This document shows positions 53,020-61,035 of a DNA stretch of 64,000 nt, one piece after another. The position numbers and the translations under genes were made by a program. Each line of letters begins with the position of its first letter. Within the stretch, counting starts at the first letter, position 1. The notes beneath the pieces are model-generated. The model was not told the DNA's origin. It saw nothing but the letters and a program-made list of their open reading frames with translations, and made no database searches. The DNA is from Aliirhizobium smilacinae (lineage in GTDB: Bacteria > Pseudomonadota > Alphaproteobacteria > Rhizobiales > Rhizobiaceae), in the NCBI RefSeq assembly GCF_006335145.1, contig NZ_VDMN01000001.1, positions 1 through 64,000 on the forward strand, in the 5' to 3' direction.

Positions 53020-54932
53020 AATGGTTATCGCTTCTGCTCATCATGCTGGCGTCGCCAGTTCTTGCCCAAAGCGCTTCGCCAGGCGTCGGCCAGCCGAAGG
53101 TCGACCAGCTTCTGGAACTGTTGCGCGACCCGGAAATCCAGACCTGGTTGTCTCAACGTCCGAACACGACGACTTTGAGCAAAGATCAGGCGTCGAGCGT
53201 TGCGATCTGGGAGACGGCGACACGAGGAAGGATCGATGCCGCGATATCCGCGATCCCTCGTATTCCCGTCGAGGTCGCCGCTTCCTCGCAACGCGTCAGG
53301 CAAGATGCCCTTTCGCGCGGCTACGCCCCCGTGCTCCCGATGATGTTCGCCGTCATGCTGGTCGGCATTGCTGCCGAAACCTGGTTTAAAAGGCGACGGA
53401 CGAATGACGGGCTGTTGGACCAATTCCTGCCAGTCGGAGTCTTTTCAGCGGCGATGGCCATCGTGTTCTTCACGTTCCCATGGCCTCCCCTAGGCCGCGT
53501 CGTTATGGCAGCCTATCTGGCAGCGTTCGTCGTCTATCGCATTGCATCGACGGCGGCCGACCTTGTTGGTATGGACAGGCAGCTGCGAGTGCGCGTGCGG
53601 CTCTTCGTGGCGGTCGCCACGTTTGCGGTCGCGTCTGCTGCTGCAGGAAAGGGGCTGGGTGTCGATCTGGCCGTTCGCGACGCGATCTCCTACCTGTTTT
53701 CGGTCTTTCTACTGGCAATGGCGGTCGAATGCGCCGGGAGGCTTGCAAATAAGCGTCCGGCAGTGCGTGCCGCTATTTGCCTCGCCATCGTAGCGATCTG
53801 GCTGCTGTGGTGCGTCGACCTCCCTGGTCTATTCTGGCTGGGCGTCTACGCATTCATTCTTCCCGCCATTTTGCGCTCCGTGGGGGCCGCAACCAACGCA
53901 GCGGGACTGGGGGAGGACAGCCCCCTTCGCAAGGTGCTGCTCGTCCGAGGTGCACGCGCTGTTGTCGCATTGATTGCGGTCGGATGGCTGGCCTTCGTCT
54001 GGCATGTCGACACGAACTCACTCGCGCACCAGAACCCGGAAGTGGCGGCCTTTTTGTCCGGAGCGCTGAAGAGCGTCGTGGTGCTGCTGCTTGCCGACCT
54101 CGTCTGGCATCTGGCGGGGACGGCAATCGAGCAGAGGATCAAGGCTCCCCAAGCTGCAGGCGAGGACGCGCCCGCCCATGCCGCGGCGGCCACACGGCTG
54201 CACACTTTGCTGCCAATTTTTCGCAATGTCATCGCAGTCGTCGTGTTTGTCGTCGCCGCGCTGACGGTGCTTGCCGAGCTGGGCGTCGAGATCGGCCCGT
54301 TGATCGCCGGAGCCGGAATCTTCGGAGTCGCTCTCGGTTTCGGATCACAGACCTTGGTCAAGGACGTGATCAGCGGCGTCTTCTACATGCTCGACGATGC
54401 CTTCCGGGTTGGCGAATACATCCAGGCCAAAAGCTACAAGGGGACAGTAGAGGGATTTAGCCTGCGCTCGGTCCGCCTGCGGCATCATCGGGGACCAGTG
54501 TTCACCGTGCCGTTCGGAGAGCTAGGCGCCGTCGAAAACATGAGCAGGGATTGGTCCGTAGACAAATTCAGGATCTCGGTCGCCTACAGCACTGACATCG
54601 AGAAGGCGCGCAAGCTGACCAAAAAAATCGGTGCCATCCTGCAGGCCGATCCCGAATTCGGGCCACTGTTCATCGAACCCTTGAAGATGAAAGGTGTCGA
54701 GGAGTTCGGAGATTACGGGATAGTACTTTCTTTCGGGATGACGCTAAGGCCGGGACAGACGACCACCATCCGGCGTAAGGCCTACGCACTGATCCGCGAA
54801 GCATTCACGGAAAACGACATAGAATTCGCAACGCCGAGTGTGCAGGTCGGCGGAGACGAGAGGCAGGCGGCTGCGGCTGTATCGACTGTCACCCGGCTCC
54901 AGCAAGCCAAGGCCGCTGCGACGGAGACTTGA
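53016..54932 (+). CDS. Mechanosensitive channel, MscS superfamily (large, multi-helix)
   Basis: A 638-residue protein with a signal peptide (LLLIMLASPVLAQS), a periplasmic helical region and about ten membrane segments. The MscS core is clear: GPLIAGAGIFGVALGFGSQTLVKDVISGVFYMLDDAFRVGEYI is the pore helix TM3 and the start of the cytoplasmic beta domain, followed by a beta/alpha C-terminal domain. It releases osmolytes under hypo-osmotic stress or acts as a signalling channel. The ATG overlaps the beta-barrel stop (ATGA), so the two are co-translated. Confidence 0.88.
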   Translation: MKWLSLLLIMLASPVLAQSASPGVGQPKVDQLLELLRDPEIQTWLSQRPNTTTLSKDQASSVAIWETATRGRIDAAISAIPRIPVEVAASSQRVRQDALSRGYAPVLPMMFAVMLVGIAAETWFKRRRTNDGLLDQFLPVGVFSAAMAIVFFTFPWPPLGRVVMAAYLAAFVVYRIASTAADLVGMDRQLRVRVRLFVAVATFAVASAAAGKGLGVDLAVRDAISYLFSVFLLAMAVECAGRLANKRPAVRAAICLAIVAIWLLWCVDLPGLFWLGVYAFILPAILRSVGAATNAAGLGEDSPLRKVLLVRGARAVVALIAVGWLAFVWHVDTNSLAHQNPEVAAFLSGALKSVVVLLLADLVWHLAGTAIEQRIKAPQAAGEDAPAHAAAATRLHTLLPIFRNVIAVVVFVVAALTVLAELGVEIGPLIAGAGIFGVALGFGSQTLVKDVISGVFYMLDDAFRVGEYIQAKSYKGTVEGFSLRSVRLRHHRGPVFTVPFGELGAVENMSRDWSVDKFRISVAYSTDIEKARKLTKKIGAILQADPEFGPLFIEPLKMKGVEEFGDYGIVLSFGMTLRPGQTTTIRRKAYALIREAFTENDIEFATPSVQVGGDERQAAAAVSTVTRLQQAKAAATET

Positions 54933-55217
54933 GGGAGAACCCCCAGTCATTACAAGCGGATGCGAATGGATGGGTAGTGGCCCGTTCCCGAAGCTGATGG
55001 GCATCTCAGCCTGTGTGACCATGCGCACAGAGCGACCGTTTCCGCGTGCGCTTTCTTCAATCGATGGTTTGCACGACCGAGCGAAGCCGTAACTCGCCAG
55101 AGAACTTCCACGACGCCACTAATATTTACATCCGCTTTTACCGTTGCGTACTCACAGCGGCACCCTCGCCCCGCCTAGCGTCGCCTTGCCTGCATTCAGG
55201 ATGAAAGGGAGACTATC
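54933..55217. other. Intergenic region containing box G
   Basis: Apart from box G at 55125-55153 I see no gene in these 285 bases. Open frames on both strands have no family resemblance or Shine-Dalgarno. Confidence 0.5.
55125..55153 (+). promoter_or_regulatory. Regulon box G, upstream of the DUF2092 gene
   Basis: TTTACA-N5-TTTTACCGTTGCGTACTC, the same geometry as boxes B-D with two changes in the palindrome arms. It ends 64 bases before the DUF2092 start. Confidence 0.75.
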
Positions 55218-55985
55218 ATGCTGTCATCGAGATCGAAGTGCCTCGCCGTGTCCGCAGCAGCAGTGCTGTTGCTGGCTGGTGGCGTTCTGGCGAAGGATCG
55301 GCCACCGCCTGAGCCGCGCATCGAACCAGGATCAATCGAGGCATTGAAGACGATGGGTGAACACCTGCAGTCTTTGCAGACCTTCTCGCTGAAAGCGACG
55401 ACGACAACCGAGGTCGTATTGGACGACGATCAGAAGCTGGAGATCGGCGGCACCGCGACATACGAAGTGAAACGTCCCGACCATTTGAGGATCGACCTCG
55501 CCACCGACTCCGTGCACGGCGAGCTGGTCTACGACGGCAAAACCGTCGTCTATGCGTCTCCTGACCAGAACGTCTACGCCCAAGCGCACGCCCCCGTGAC
55601 CATCAAGGCGATGCTGGAAGAAGCCGCCCAAAAATACGATTTGACGTTCCCGCTGGCCGACCTGTTCTCGTGGGGCACGTCTGATGCCCCGATCGACATC
55701 ATCAAAGAAGGCTTCTTCGTCGGACACGCCTATGTCGATGGCAAGGAGACCGACCATTGGGCCTATCGCGGGTCGGACCAGGACGCGGAAATCTGGATCG
55801 CCACCGAGGGCAGCCCGCTTCCACTGAAGATATCGCTGGTCGATCGGGATGATCTCACCCGTCCAAGAATCACTTCAGTGCTCGACTGGACGGAAACAGC
55901 GACGATCGATGACAACGTGTTTCAGTTCAAGCCAGCCGACGGGGCAACGAAAATCCGCTTCCTGGGCGAGGAGGACAAAAAATGA
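55218..55985 (+). CDS. Exported DUF2092 protein (LolA-like fold)
   Basis: A 255-residue periplasmic protein with a signal peptide (AVSAAAVLLLAGGVLAKD). The body resembles DUF2092 proteins: LQSLQTFSLKATTTTEVVLDDDQKLEIGGTATYEVKRPDHLRI, then YDGKTVVYASPDQNVYAQ and PADLFSWG-like and YRGSDQDAEIWIATEGSPLPLKI segments. The fold is related to LolA/LolB lipoprotein carriers, but the ligand is unknown. It overlaps the next gene by four bases. Confidence 0.8.
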   Translation: MLSSRSKCLAVSAAAVLLLAGGVLAKDRPPPEPRIEPGSIEALKTMGEHLQSLQTFSLKATTTTEVVLDDDQKLEIGGTATYEVKRPDHLRIDLATDSVHGELVYDGKTVVYASPDQNVYAQAHAPVTIKAMLEEAAQKYDLTFPLADLFSWGTSDAPIDIIKEGFFVGHAYVDGKETDHWAYRGSDQDAEIWIATEGSPLPLKISLVDRDDLTRPRITSVLDWTETATIDDNVFQFKPADGATKIRFLGEEDKK

Positions 55986-56557
55986 CGAGACGCCCAAACC
56001 TCTTCCTTTACACGCTTATCGCCGCCGCGATTGTGGCTCCGCAATACGCCGATGCTCGCGGCGGGTTTGGCGGCCGCATGCCGCGCATGAACTTCGGCGG
56101 GGGCGGGATGCATGGCGGATCTTTCCACGGCTACAATGCGCCGACACATTTCGCTCCCCGCGCCCATCCTGCGGTCGCCCCACATCCGCCGTATCCAAGG
56201 CCTGGCCCTCATCCAACGCCGACGCCTCGGCCAGATCCGGCGGGACATCATCCGCACCCGCCCGGTCCCGGACCAGGCCCAGGCCCGCATCCGCCGGGGC
56301 CGCCACCTGGCCCATACCCACCAGGCCCGCCGCATCCACCGCCACCAGGCCCCTACTGGCCGGGCTACTGGGGACCTGCCGCCGTATGGGGCGCGGCGGC
56401 TGCGGTTACCGTCGGCACGATCATTGCCACGCTACCTCCGGAATGCACCACGGTCGTGGTTGGTGGGATTTCGTACAGGGACTGCAGCGGAAACTGGTTC
56501 GAGCCGCGCTACGATGGCCATGTCGTGGTCTATGTTGCGGTAGCGAATCCGCACTGA
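55982..56557 (+). CDS. Exported Pro/His/Gly-rich protein (DUF2092 partner)
   Basis: A 191-residue protein with a signal peptide (LIAAAIVAPQYADARGG), a Gly-rich part, about 90 residues of Pro/His/Gly-rich low-complexity sequence, then a hydrophobic Ala-rich segment (AAVWGAAAAVTVGTIIA) and a C-terminal domain with two cysteines (PPECTTVVVGGISYRDCSG). I do not recognise a named family, but such proteins often follow DUF2092 genes. The His/Pro repeats could bind metal or span the envelope; both are guesses. The ATG overlaps the DUF2092 stop. Confidence 0.7.
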   Translation: MTRRPNLFLYTLIAAAIVAPQYADARGGFGGRMPRMNFGGGGMHGGSFHGYNAPTHFAPRAHPAVAPHPPYPRPGPHPTPTPRPDPAGHHPHPPGPGPGPGPHPPGPPPGPYPPGPPHPPPPGPYWPGYWGPAAVWGAAAAVTVGTIIATLPPECTTVVVGGISYRDCSGNWFEPRYDGHVVVYVAVANPH

Positions 56558-56568
56558 ATCGACGGCTA

Positions 56569-56595
56569 CCGAACGGCGACAATGTCGTCGTTCGG
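56569..56595 (+). other. Hairpin after the Pro-rich protein gene
   Basis: CCGAACGGCGAC (56569-56580) and GTCGTCGTTCGG (56584-56595) form a 12-base stem with one mismatch. There is no T-tract; it may stabilise or end the DUF2092 transcript. Confidence 0.4.
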
Positions 56596-56655
56596 TGCGC
56601 TTCGAATGGTCATCGACAGCAAGATCTTCGCGGAACAGTAATCACCTTTGCCTAA

Positions 56656-56853
56656 TCCAGCCTAGATCGGCCGTACAATGAGAAGATAAAGCTTATTTCG
56701 GAGATTTCTGGCCATACTCAAAATGAGGCCGAATCGATAATCCGCAAACAGTGTCTAGCCGGCCAGAAAGTCGTCGACGGGACTGCTCAAGGAACGGACA
56801 CTGAAAGAACTTTAAAAGCCCGGCAGATCCGCAAAGTGACCTTTAAATTTTAA
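56656..56853 (+). pseudogene. Possible tyrosine-recombinase (integrase) C-terminal relic
   Basis: An open frame without its own start reads EISGHTQNEAESIIRKQC and continues to a TAA at 56851-56853, just before the 3' end of tRNA-Lys. The ISGH and the following helix resemble the final motif of phage-type integrases (GH...Y); where the Tyr would be expected there is a Cys (56752-56754). Upstream a stop codon at 56653 cuts the frame. It is short, so the resemblance could be chance. The rest of the 300-base gap between 56558 and 56868 holds nothing else I can support. Confidence 0.35.
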
Positions 56854-56868
56854 GCTAAGCAATTGAAA

Positions 56869-56944
<76 letters not shown>

Positions 56945-57111
56945 GAAACCGGTTTGGTAAGTGGCCTGCGCCGCCGGTGTGAAGGGGCGTATAAAGAGGT
57001 TCTTTTGGCTTGTCTAGCGGTCAGAATGATTTTCTTTGTGCAACTGCTCAAAAAAATCAGCAACTTCGGCAAAAGCCCCTGTTTTCCGGGGTTTAGCAAA
57101 TTTGCACTCGA

Positions 57112-58029
57112 CTAGATTTCCAAAATGCCTTCCGCCACCTTCACCGCCTGCCCGCCGATGCGCGCCTTAGCGATCTCGCCACCCTTTGAATCGATATGGA
57201 GATGAATGAAGGATGTGCGGCCGATTTCGAGCCCCTGCTCGACGACGATCGGATGATGGCCGTCCGGCAAGGCGTCGAATTGCTGGATCGCTCCCGCCAG
57301 CGCGGCAACTGCAGCGCCGGTGGCCGGATCTTCCCATATCCGCATATCCGGTGAGAACATCCGCGCATGGAATTTCGCCTGATGGTGTACGCCGCCCCGG
57401 CAATAGACATAGGCCGATGCCAGCGCGCCATCGACGAATGGTGCCACGCGTTCCCAAAGCGTCGATTCGAACTCCAGGTTCTGCACCGTCGAAAGATTGC
57501 GCAACGGCACAAGCAGAAACGGAACACCGGCTGTCCAGATCGACAGCGTGTGGTTTTCGAATGCCATATCGGTGGTTTTGACGGTGATCGAGTCGGCGAT
57601 GCCTTCCCGATCGAGCGGGATGTCGATCCTGATCGGGCGTTTTGGAAGTTCGAACTCGGCAAACGTCGCCTCGCCCCTGCGCATCTTTATCGCGCAACGC
57701 ACTGGCCCGACCTGCTCTTCGAGCACCGACATCACATCGAGCTCGGTCACACCCGGTTGGTGATCTCGCTCGGCAAGCGCAATCGCCGCGCCGACCGTCG
57801 GATGTCCGGCAAAAGGCAGCTCTTTCCCCGGAGTGAAAATGCGGATTTTCGCCGAATGGCCATTCGATTCCGCCGGCCAGATAAAGACGGTTTCCGACAG
57901 ATTCATTTCCCGCGCGATCGCCTGCATGCCCTCATCCGAAAGCCCTTCGGTGTCGAAGATCACCGCGAGTGGATTGCCGGAAAGTCTCCGATCGGTGAAA
58001 ACGTCGTAGATGGCATAACGTCTTGCCAC
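57112..58029 (-). CDS. PhzF-family isomerase/epimerase
   Basis: A 305-residue PhzF-fold protein (two diaminopimelate-epimerase-like halves). The catalytic Glu lies in MNLSETVFIWP, followed by RIFTPGKELPFAGHPTVGAA, with the second-half mark EDPATGAAVAALAGAI. The substrate is unknown; family members isomerise small acids. The start is a GTG at 58027-58029 with GGGGAGGAG six bases upstream, better placed than an ATG eight codons earlier. It is the last gene of a minus-strand run that begins with an ABC transporter. Confidence 0.85.
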   Translation of the reverse strand: MARRYAIYDVFTDRRLSGNPLAVIFDTEGLSDEGMQAIAREMNLSETVFIWPAESNGHSAKIRIFTPGKELPFAGHPTVGAAIALAERDHQPGVTELDVMSVLEEQVGPVRCAIKMRRGEATFAEFELPKRPIRIDIPLDREGIADSITVKTTDMAFENHTLSIWTAGVPFLLVPLRNLSTVQNLEFESTLWERVAPFVDGALASAYVYCRGGVHHQAKFHARMFSPDMRIWEDPATGAAVAALAGAIQQFDALPDGHHPIVVEQGLEIGRTSFIHLHIDSKGGEIAKARIGGQAVKVAEGILEI

Positions 58030-58095
58030 GTCTCTCCTCCCCTTCAAGAGCATGTCGCACCCTGCCCGACCAAACGCGCGTGCGCAAGGCGGCAG

Positions 58096-58842
58096 CTAAT
58101 TGCGTACGGTGTCGAAAAACCAGTCCAGGATCGGCAGCATCAAGGGATTGTAGTTATGAGCTGTGGGGTCTGGGGACCGGATGATGACGACGCCGTCGAT
58201 CTCCTGCTCCACGTCATGCAGCATATGCGTCTCGATACGAGCCTTGAGGTCCGGCGCGGTCACCGGGAAGTGATAAAGCCTGAAAGCGACGATCCGGTTA
58301 TCCTTGTGGCTGGCATAAAAATGCGGATCGGCCTTTGCCTCGCCAAGGTCCAGCCCGATTTCCTCGCGCACTTCCCGAGACATATTGCCGGCAAGATCCA
58401 GCTTTCCCTCGACGATGTCATTCAGATCGAGCGAACCGGCCGCGCAATAGACCTGCCCCGGATTGGCGGTACGGGTGCTCATCCGAATGGCAATTATGGC
58501 TCCGTCTGACGAAACCAGCACAGGGAAGCCAAAAAGGTGCAGCGCCCCTTGAGGATCCGGCTGCTTGCGCCACCAAAGAAGCGTCGAATAGGGAATGACG
58601 TGAGCCATGCCGCGAATGACGCCATCGTCGTATGCAAGATGCCGCTGCAGCACCATCTGGCCATTGAACAGATGCGGGTTGGCTTTCGCTTCCGCGACCC
58701 AGTTCGCCTCGATTTCCCGTTCATGCGCCGCATGAAGCGGATGGGGGCCATCCACGACGGAAAGGTCGAAGCCATCGATGCGAACGGGATCCGTCGGTGG
58801 CGGCCAGATGCCATCGGGCTTGCCAGCAGATGTCGTCGTCAT
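58096..58842 (-). CDS. NUDIX-like hydrolase with partly degenerate box
   Basis: A 248-residue protein. The NUDIX-box end is clear (MSREVREEIGLDLGE, matching REVxEExGU), but the position that should be the upstream Glu (E-x7-R) is a Leu, so the box is not fully canonical. The long N-terminal domain (IDGFDLSVVDGPHPLHAAHEREIEANWVAEA) is shared with a rhizobial group of NUDIX proteins. Substrate unknown. The ATG at 58842 overlaps the stop of the endonuclease/exonuclease-family gene by four bases. Confidence 0.75.
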   Translation of the reverse strand: MTTTSAGKPDGIWPPPTDPVRIDGFDLSVVDGPHPLHAAHEREIEANWVAEAKANPHLFNGQMVLQRHLAYDDGVIRGMAHVIPYSTLLWWRKQPDPQGALHLFGFPVLVSSDGAIIAIRMSTRTANPGQVYCAAGSLDLNDIVEGKLDLAGNMSREVREEIGLDLGEAKADPHFYASHKDNRIVAFRLYHFPVTAPDLKARIETHMLHDVEQEIDGVVIIRSPDPTAHNYNPLMLPILDWFFDTVRN

Positions 58843-59948
58843 GAAAGATCGAACTCCAGAACTACGGGGCAATGATCGGATGCCTTGGGCCTGTCCCAGC
58901 CGATGCGTGGAAAACGTTCGATCTCCTGGCCCGGCGGAAAGATGGTCCGGAACGGCTGGCCGTTGCGGACGATATCGGGCACGGCGGACGGATTGGCCTC
59001 TGCCAGCGCTGGCGACAGCCAGATATAGTCGAGCTGGCAGAGATGCTGTTCCTGCGGCCCACGGGCATGATAGAGCGTCCAGCGATCCATCACGTCGCGC
59101 CGCGTCATCACGTTCTGCGCAAAACCGTCGTGGCTGAAGACGTCGAGTGCGCTGGCCTCTTCCGTCACGGGTTCGAACTGATAGCCGGTGCGGCGGTTGC
59201 CGATCACCTTCACCCGCTCCTGGTAATCGTTCATGTCGCCGCATATGGCGAAATTCATCTGGCCTACGCGATCCGCGCCGAATCGCTTTTCGATAATGTG
59301 CCGAACGGCCTTCGCCTCGGCAGTGCGGATGGCCATTGTGCCGACGCGTCCGTCCTTGTTATCGCGCGCATTGCCCATCGATTTGAAATGCACGACATAG
59401 AGCGAAAACGGTCTGCCGCCGATCCTCAGGTCCAGTTCGAGGCAATCGCGTTTGAAGATCTTGTCGGCGGGACGGTTGGTGAGCGCCAGTTCGTCGTTGA
59501 ACAGACCAAGATCCTGATAGGTCAGCATGGCGTGGCTGCGCACGTCGAGCACCTCGATTTTCTGGCCGCTCCGTGTCTCCTCACGCATCAGCAGCGCGAC
59601 ATCGATGCCGCGACCGTCATTGCCCTCGACCAGGAATTTTTGCAGGTATCCGTTGCCGACCATGCGGTAGAGATAACCGTATTCGAAGGCCTGCAGTGCC
59701 GGCATGTTGTCGACTTCCTGCAGGCAGAGAATATCGGCATCCGCATCGGCGATGGCGAGCGCCGAAAGCTGGCGGGTGTCGTCCGTCTCGGCGATCAGCC
59801 GCGCCTGTTCAAGCTGCTCGTATTCCTGTTTGCTGCCGACTTCGAACAGCTGCAGGACGCGGTCCTGCCGCAGGCGGTTACGCCAGCCGGAGAAATCGAA
59901 GCGTGTCATCAGGTTTTCGATATTGAAGGTGCCGAGGCGCAGAGACAT
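58839..59948 (-). CDS. Endonuclease/exonuclease/phosphatase (EEP) family protein
   Basis: A 369-residue EEP-fold protein. Metal and catalytic marks are LGTFNIENLM (Asn), ILCLQEVDNM (Glu), YVVHFKSMGNAR (His/Lys region), ICGDMNDYQERV (Asp/Asn) and the final SDHCPVVLEFDL (Asp-His). No signal peptide, so it acts in the cytoplasm. The fold cleaves phosphodiester bonds in nucleic acids, lipids or small molecules; which one applies is unclear. Its gene overlaps the NUDIX gene and is 58 bases downstream of the ABC ATPase gene. Confidence 0.88.
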   Translation of the reverse strand: MSLRLGTFNIENLMTRFDFSGWRNRLRQDRVLQLFEVGSKQEYEQLEQARLIAETDDTRQLSALAIADADADILCLQEVDNMPALQAFEYGYLYRMVGNGYLQKFLVEGNDGRGIDVALLMREETRSGQKIEVLDVRSHAMLTYQDLGLFNDELALTNRPADKIFKRDCLELDLRIGGRPFSLYVVHFKSMGNARDNKDGRVGTMAIRTAEAKAVRHIIEKRFGADRVGQMNFAICGDMNDYQERVKVIGNRRTGYQFEPVTEEASALDVFSHDGFAQNVMTRRDVMDRWTLYHARGPQEQHLCQLDYIWLSPALAEANPSAVPDIVRNGQPFRTIFPPGQEIERFPRIGWDRPKASDHCPVVLEFDLS

Positions 59949-60006
59949 GCATCATTTCCCTATTACGTCCGGCACCTTAACCAGCACAAATGTGGCTGGC
60001 TACCTG

Positions 60007-61035
60007 TCAAAGCCTCCAGGCCGAACGGATAACGATCGAAACCGCATCCCCCACCTTGACCGGTAAACGACTGAAGGCGCGCAAGGTCTGCTCGTCGCCA
60101 AGCGCGAGTTTCAGCGCATAACGCTCGCCCTCGAACAGCACCGAGGTCACCGTGGCCGGCATGCCGTCCGCAGAAATCTCGATATCCTGCGGTCGCACAA
60201 GTATATCCGCGTAGTCGGCAGCATGGGCGTTGTTCAGCAGCTGTTGCAGCGCCTCCCAGTCGAGCAATCGGTCGTCCACGGACGCTGCAGGCCAGCGGAG
60301 GATCGCTCCCTGCCCCACCAGTCCGCCGACCAGCCTTCCCTCCGGCCGTGCATAGATTTCCTGCGGGCTTGCCACCTGCAGCAACCGGCCTTCCGACATC
60401 ACCGCCACATCAGTTGCCAACGCCATGGCTTCCGCCTGATCGTGGGTAACGTAGATCATCGTTGCACCCGAGCGCGTATGAAACTCGCGAAAAGTCTCTT
60501 CCATCTCCTGGCGCAGATGCCGGTCGAGATTGGCGAGCGGCTCGTCGAGCAGCACGACATCGGGTTCGGTCACGAGGCAGCGAGCAAGCGCCACCCGCTG
60601 GCGTTGACCGCCAGAAAGATCGGCCGGGCGGCGATCCGCATAGGCTTCGAGACGCACGGAGGCGAGTGCCTCCTGAATCTTCTTCCGGCGTCTCTCACCG
60701 ATGACACCGCGCACTTTCAGCGGATAGCCGACATTGTCGGCAACGCTCATATGCGGCCACAGCGCATAGGACTGGAAGACCATCGCCATGTTGCGGTGCT
60801 CCGGCGCCACCATCTCGCCCGCATCGGCAAGCACCCGGTCGCCGAGCAGAATCGAGCCGTCGGTCGGCTGCTCGAAACCGGCAATCATGCGCAGGACGGT
60901 GGTCTTGCCGCAGCCGGACGGTCCGAGCAGTGCCAGGAACCCACCGTCGCGCACGGTCAGCGATACGTCGTTGACGGCCGGACGGCCGCCGGTTTCGAAT
61001 GCCTTGGACAGGCGGTTGAGGATCAGCTTCGCCAC
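60007..61035 (-). CDS. ABC transporter ATP-binding protein (Fe3+/PotA-like)
   Basis: A 342-residue ATPase of the FbpC/PotA group. Walker A is GPSGCGKTTVL, the Q-loop VFQSYALWPHMSV, the signature LSGGQRQRVALARC, Walker B VVLLDEPLANLD, and the His switch YVTHDQAEAM. A C-terminal TOBE-like domain follows from about residue 240. It energises import by the permease next to it. The overlap with the permease gene (13 bases) shows they are coupled. Confidence 0.93.
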   Translation of the reverse strand: MAKLILNRLSKAFETGGRPAVNDVSLTVRDGGFLALLGPSGCGKTTVLRMIAGFEQPTDGSILLGDRVLADAGEMVAPEHRNMAMVFQSYALWPHMSVADNVGYPLKVRGVIGERRRKKIQEALASVRLEAYADRRPADLSGGQRQRVALARCLVTEPDVVLLDEPLANLDRHLRQEMEETFREFHTRSGATMIYVTHDQAEAMALATDVAVMSEGRLLQVASPQEIYARPEGRLVGGLVGQGAILRWPAASVDDRLLDWEALQQLLNNAHAADYADILVRPQDIEISADGMPATVTSVLFEGERYALKLALGDEQTLRAFSRLPVKVGDAVSIVIRSAWRL

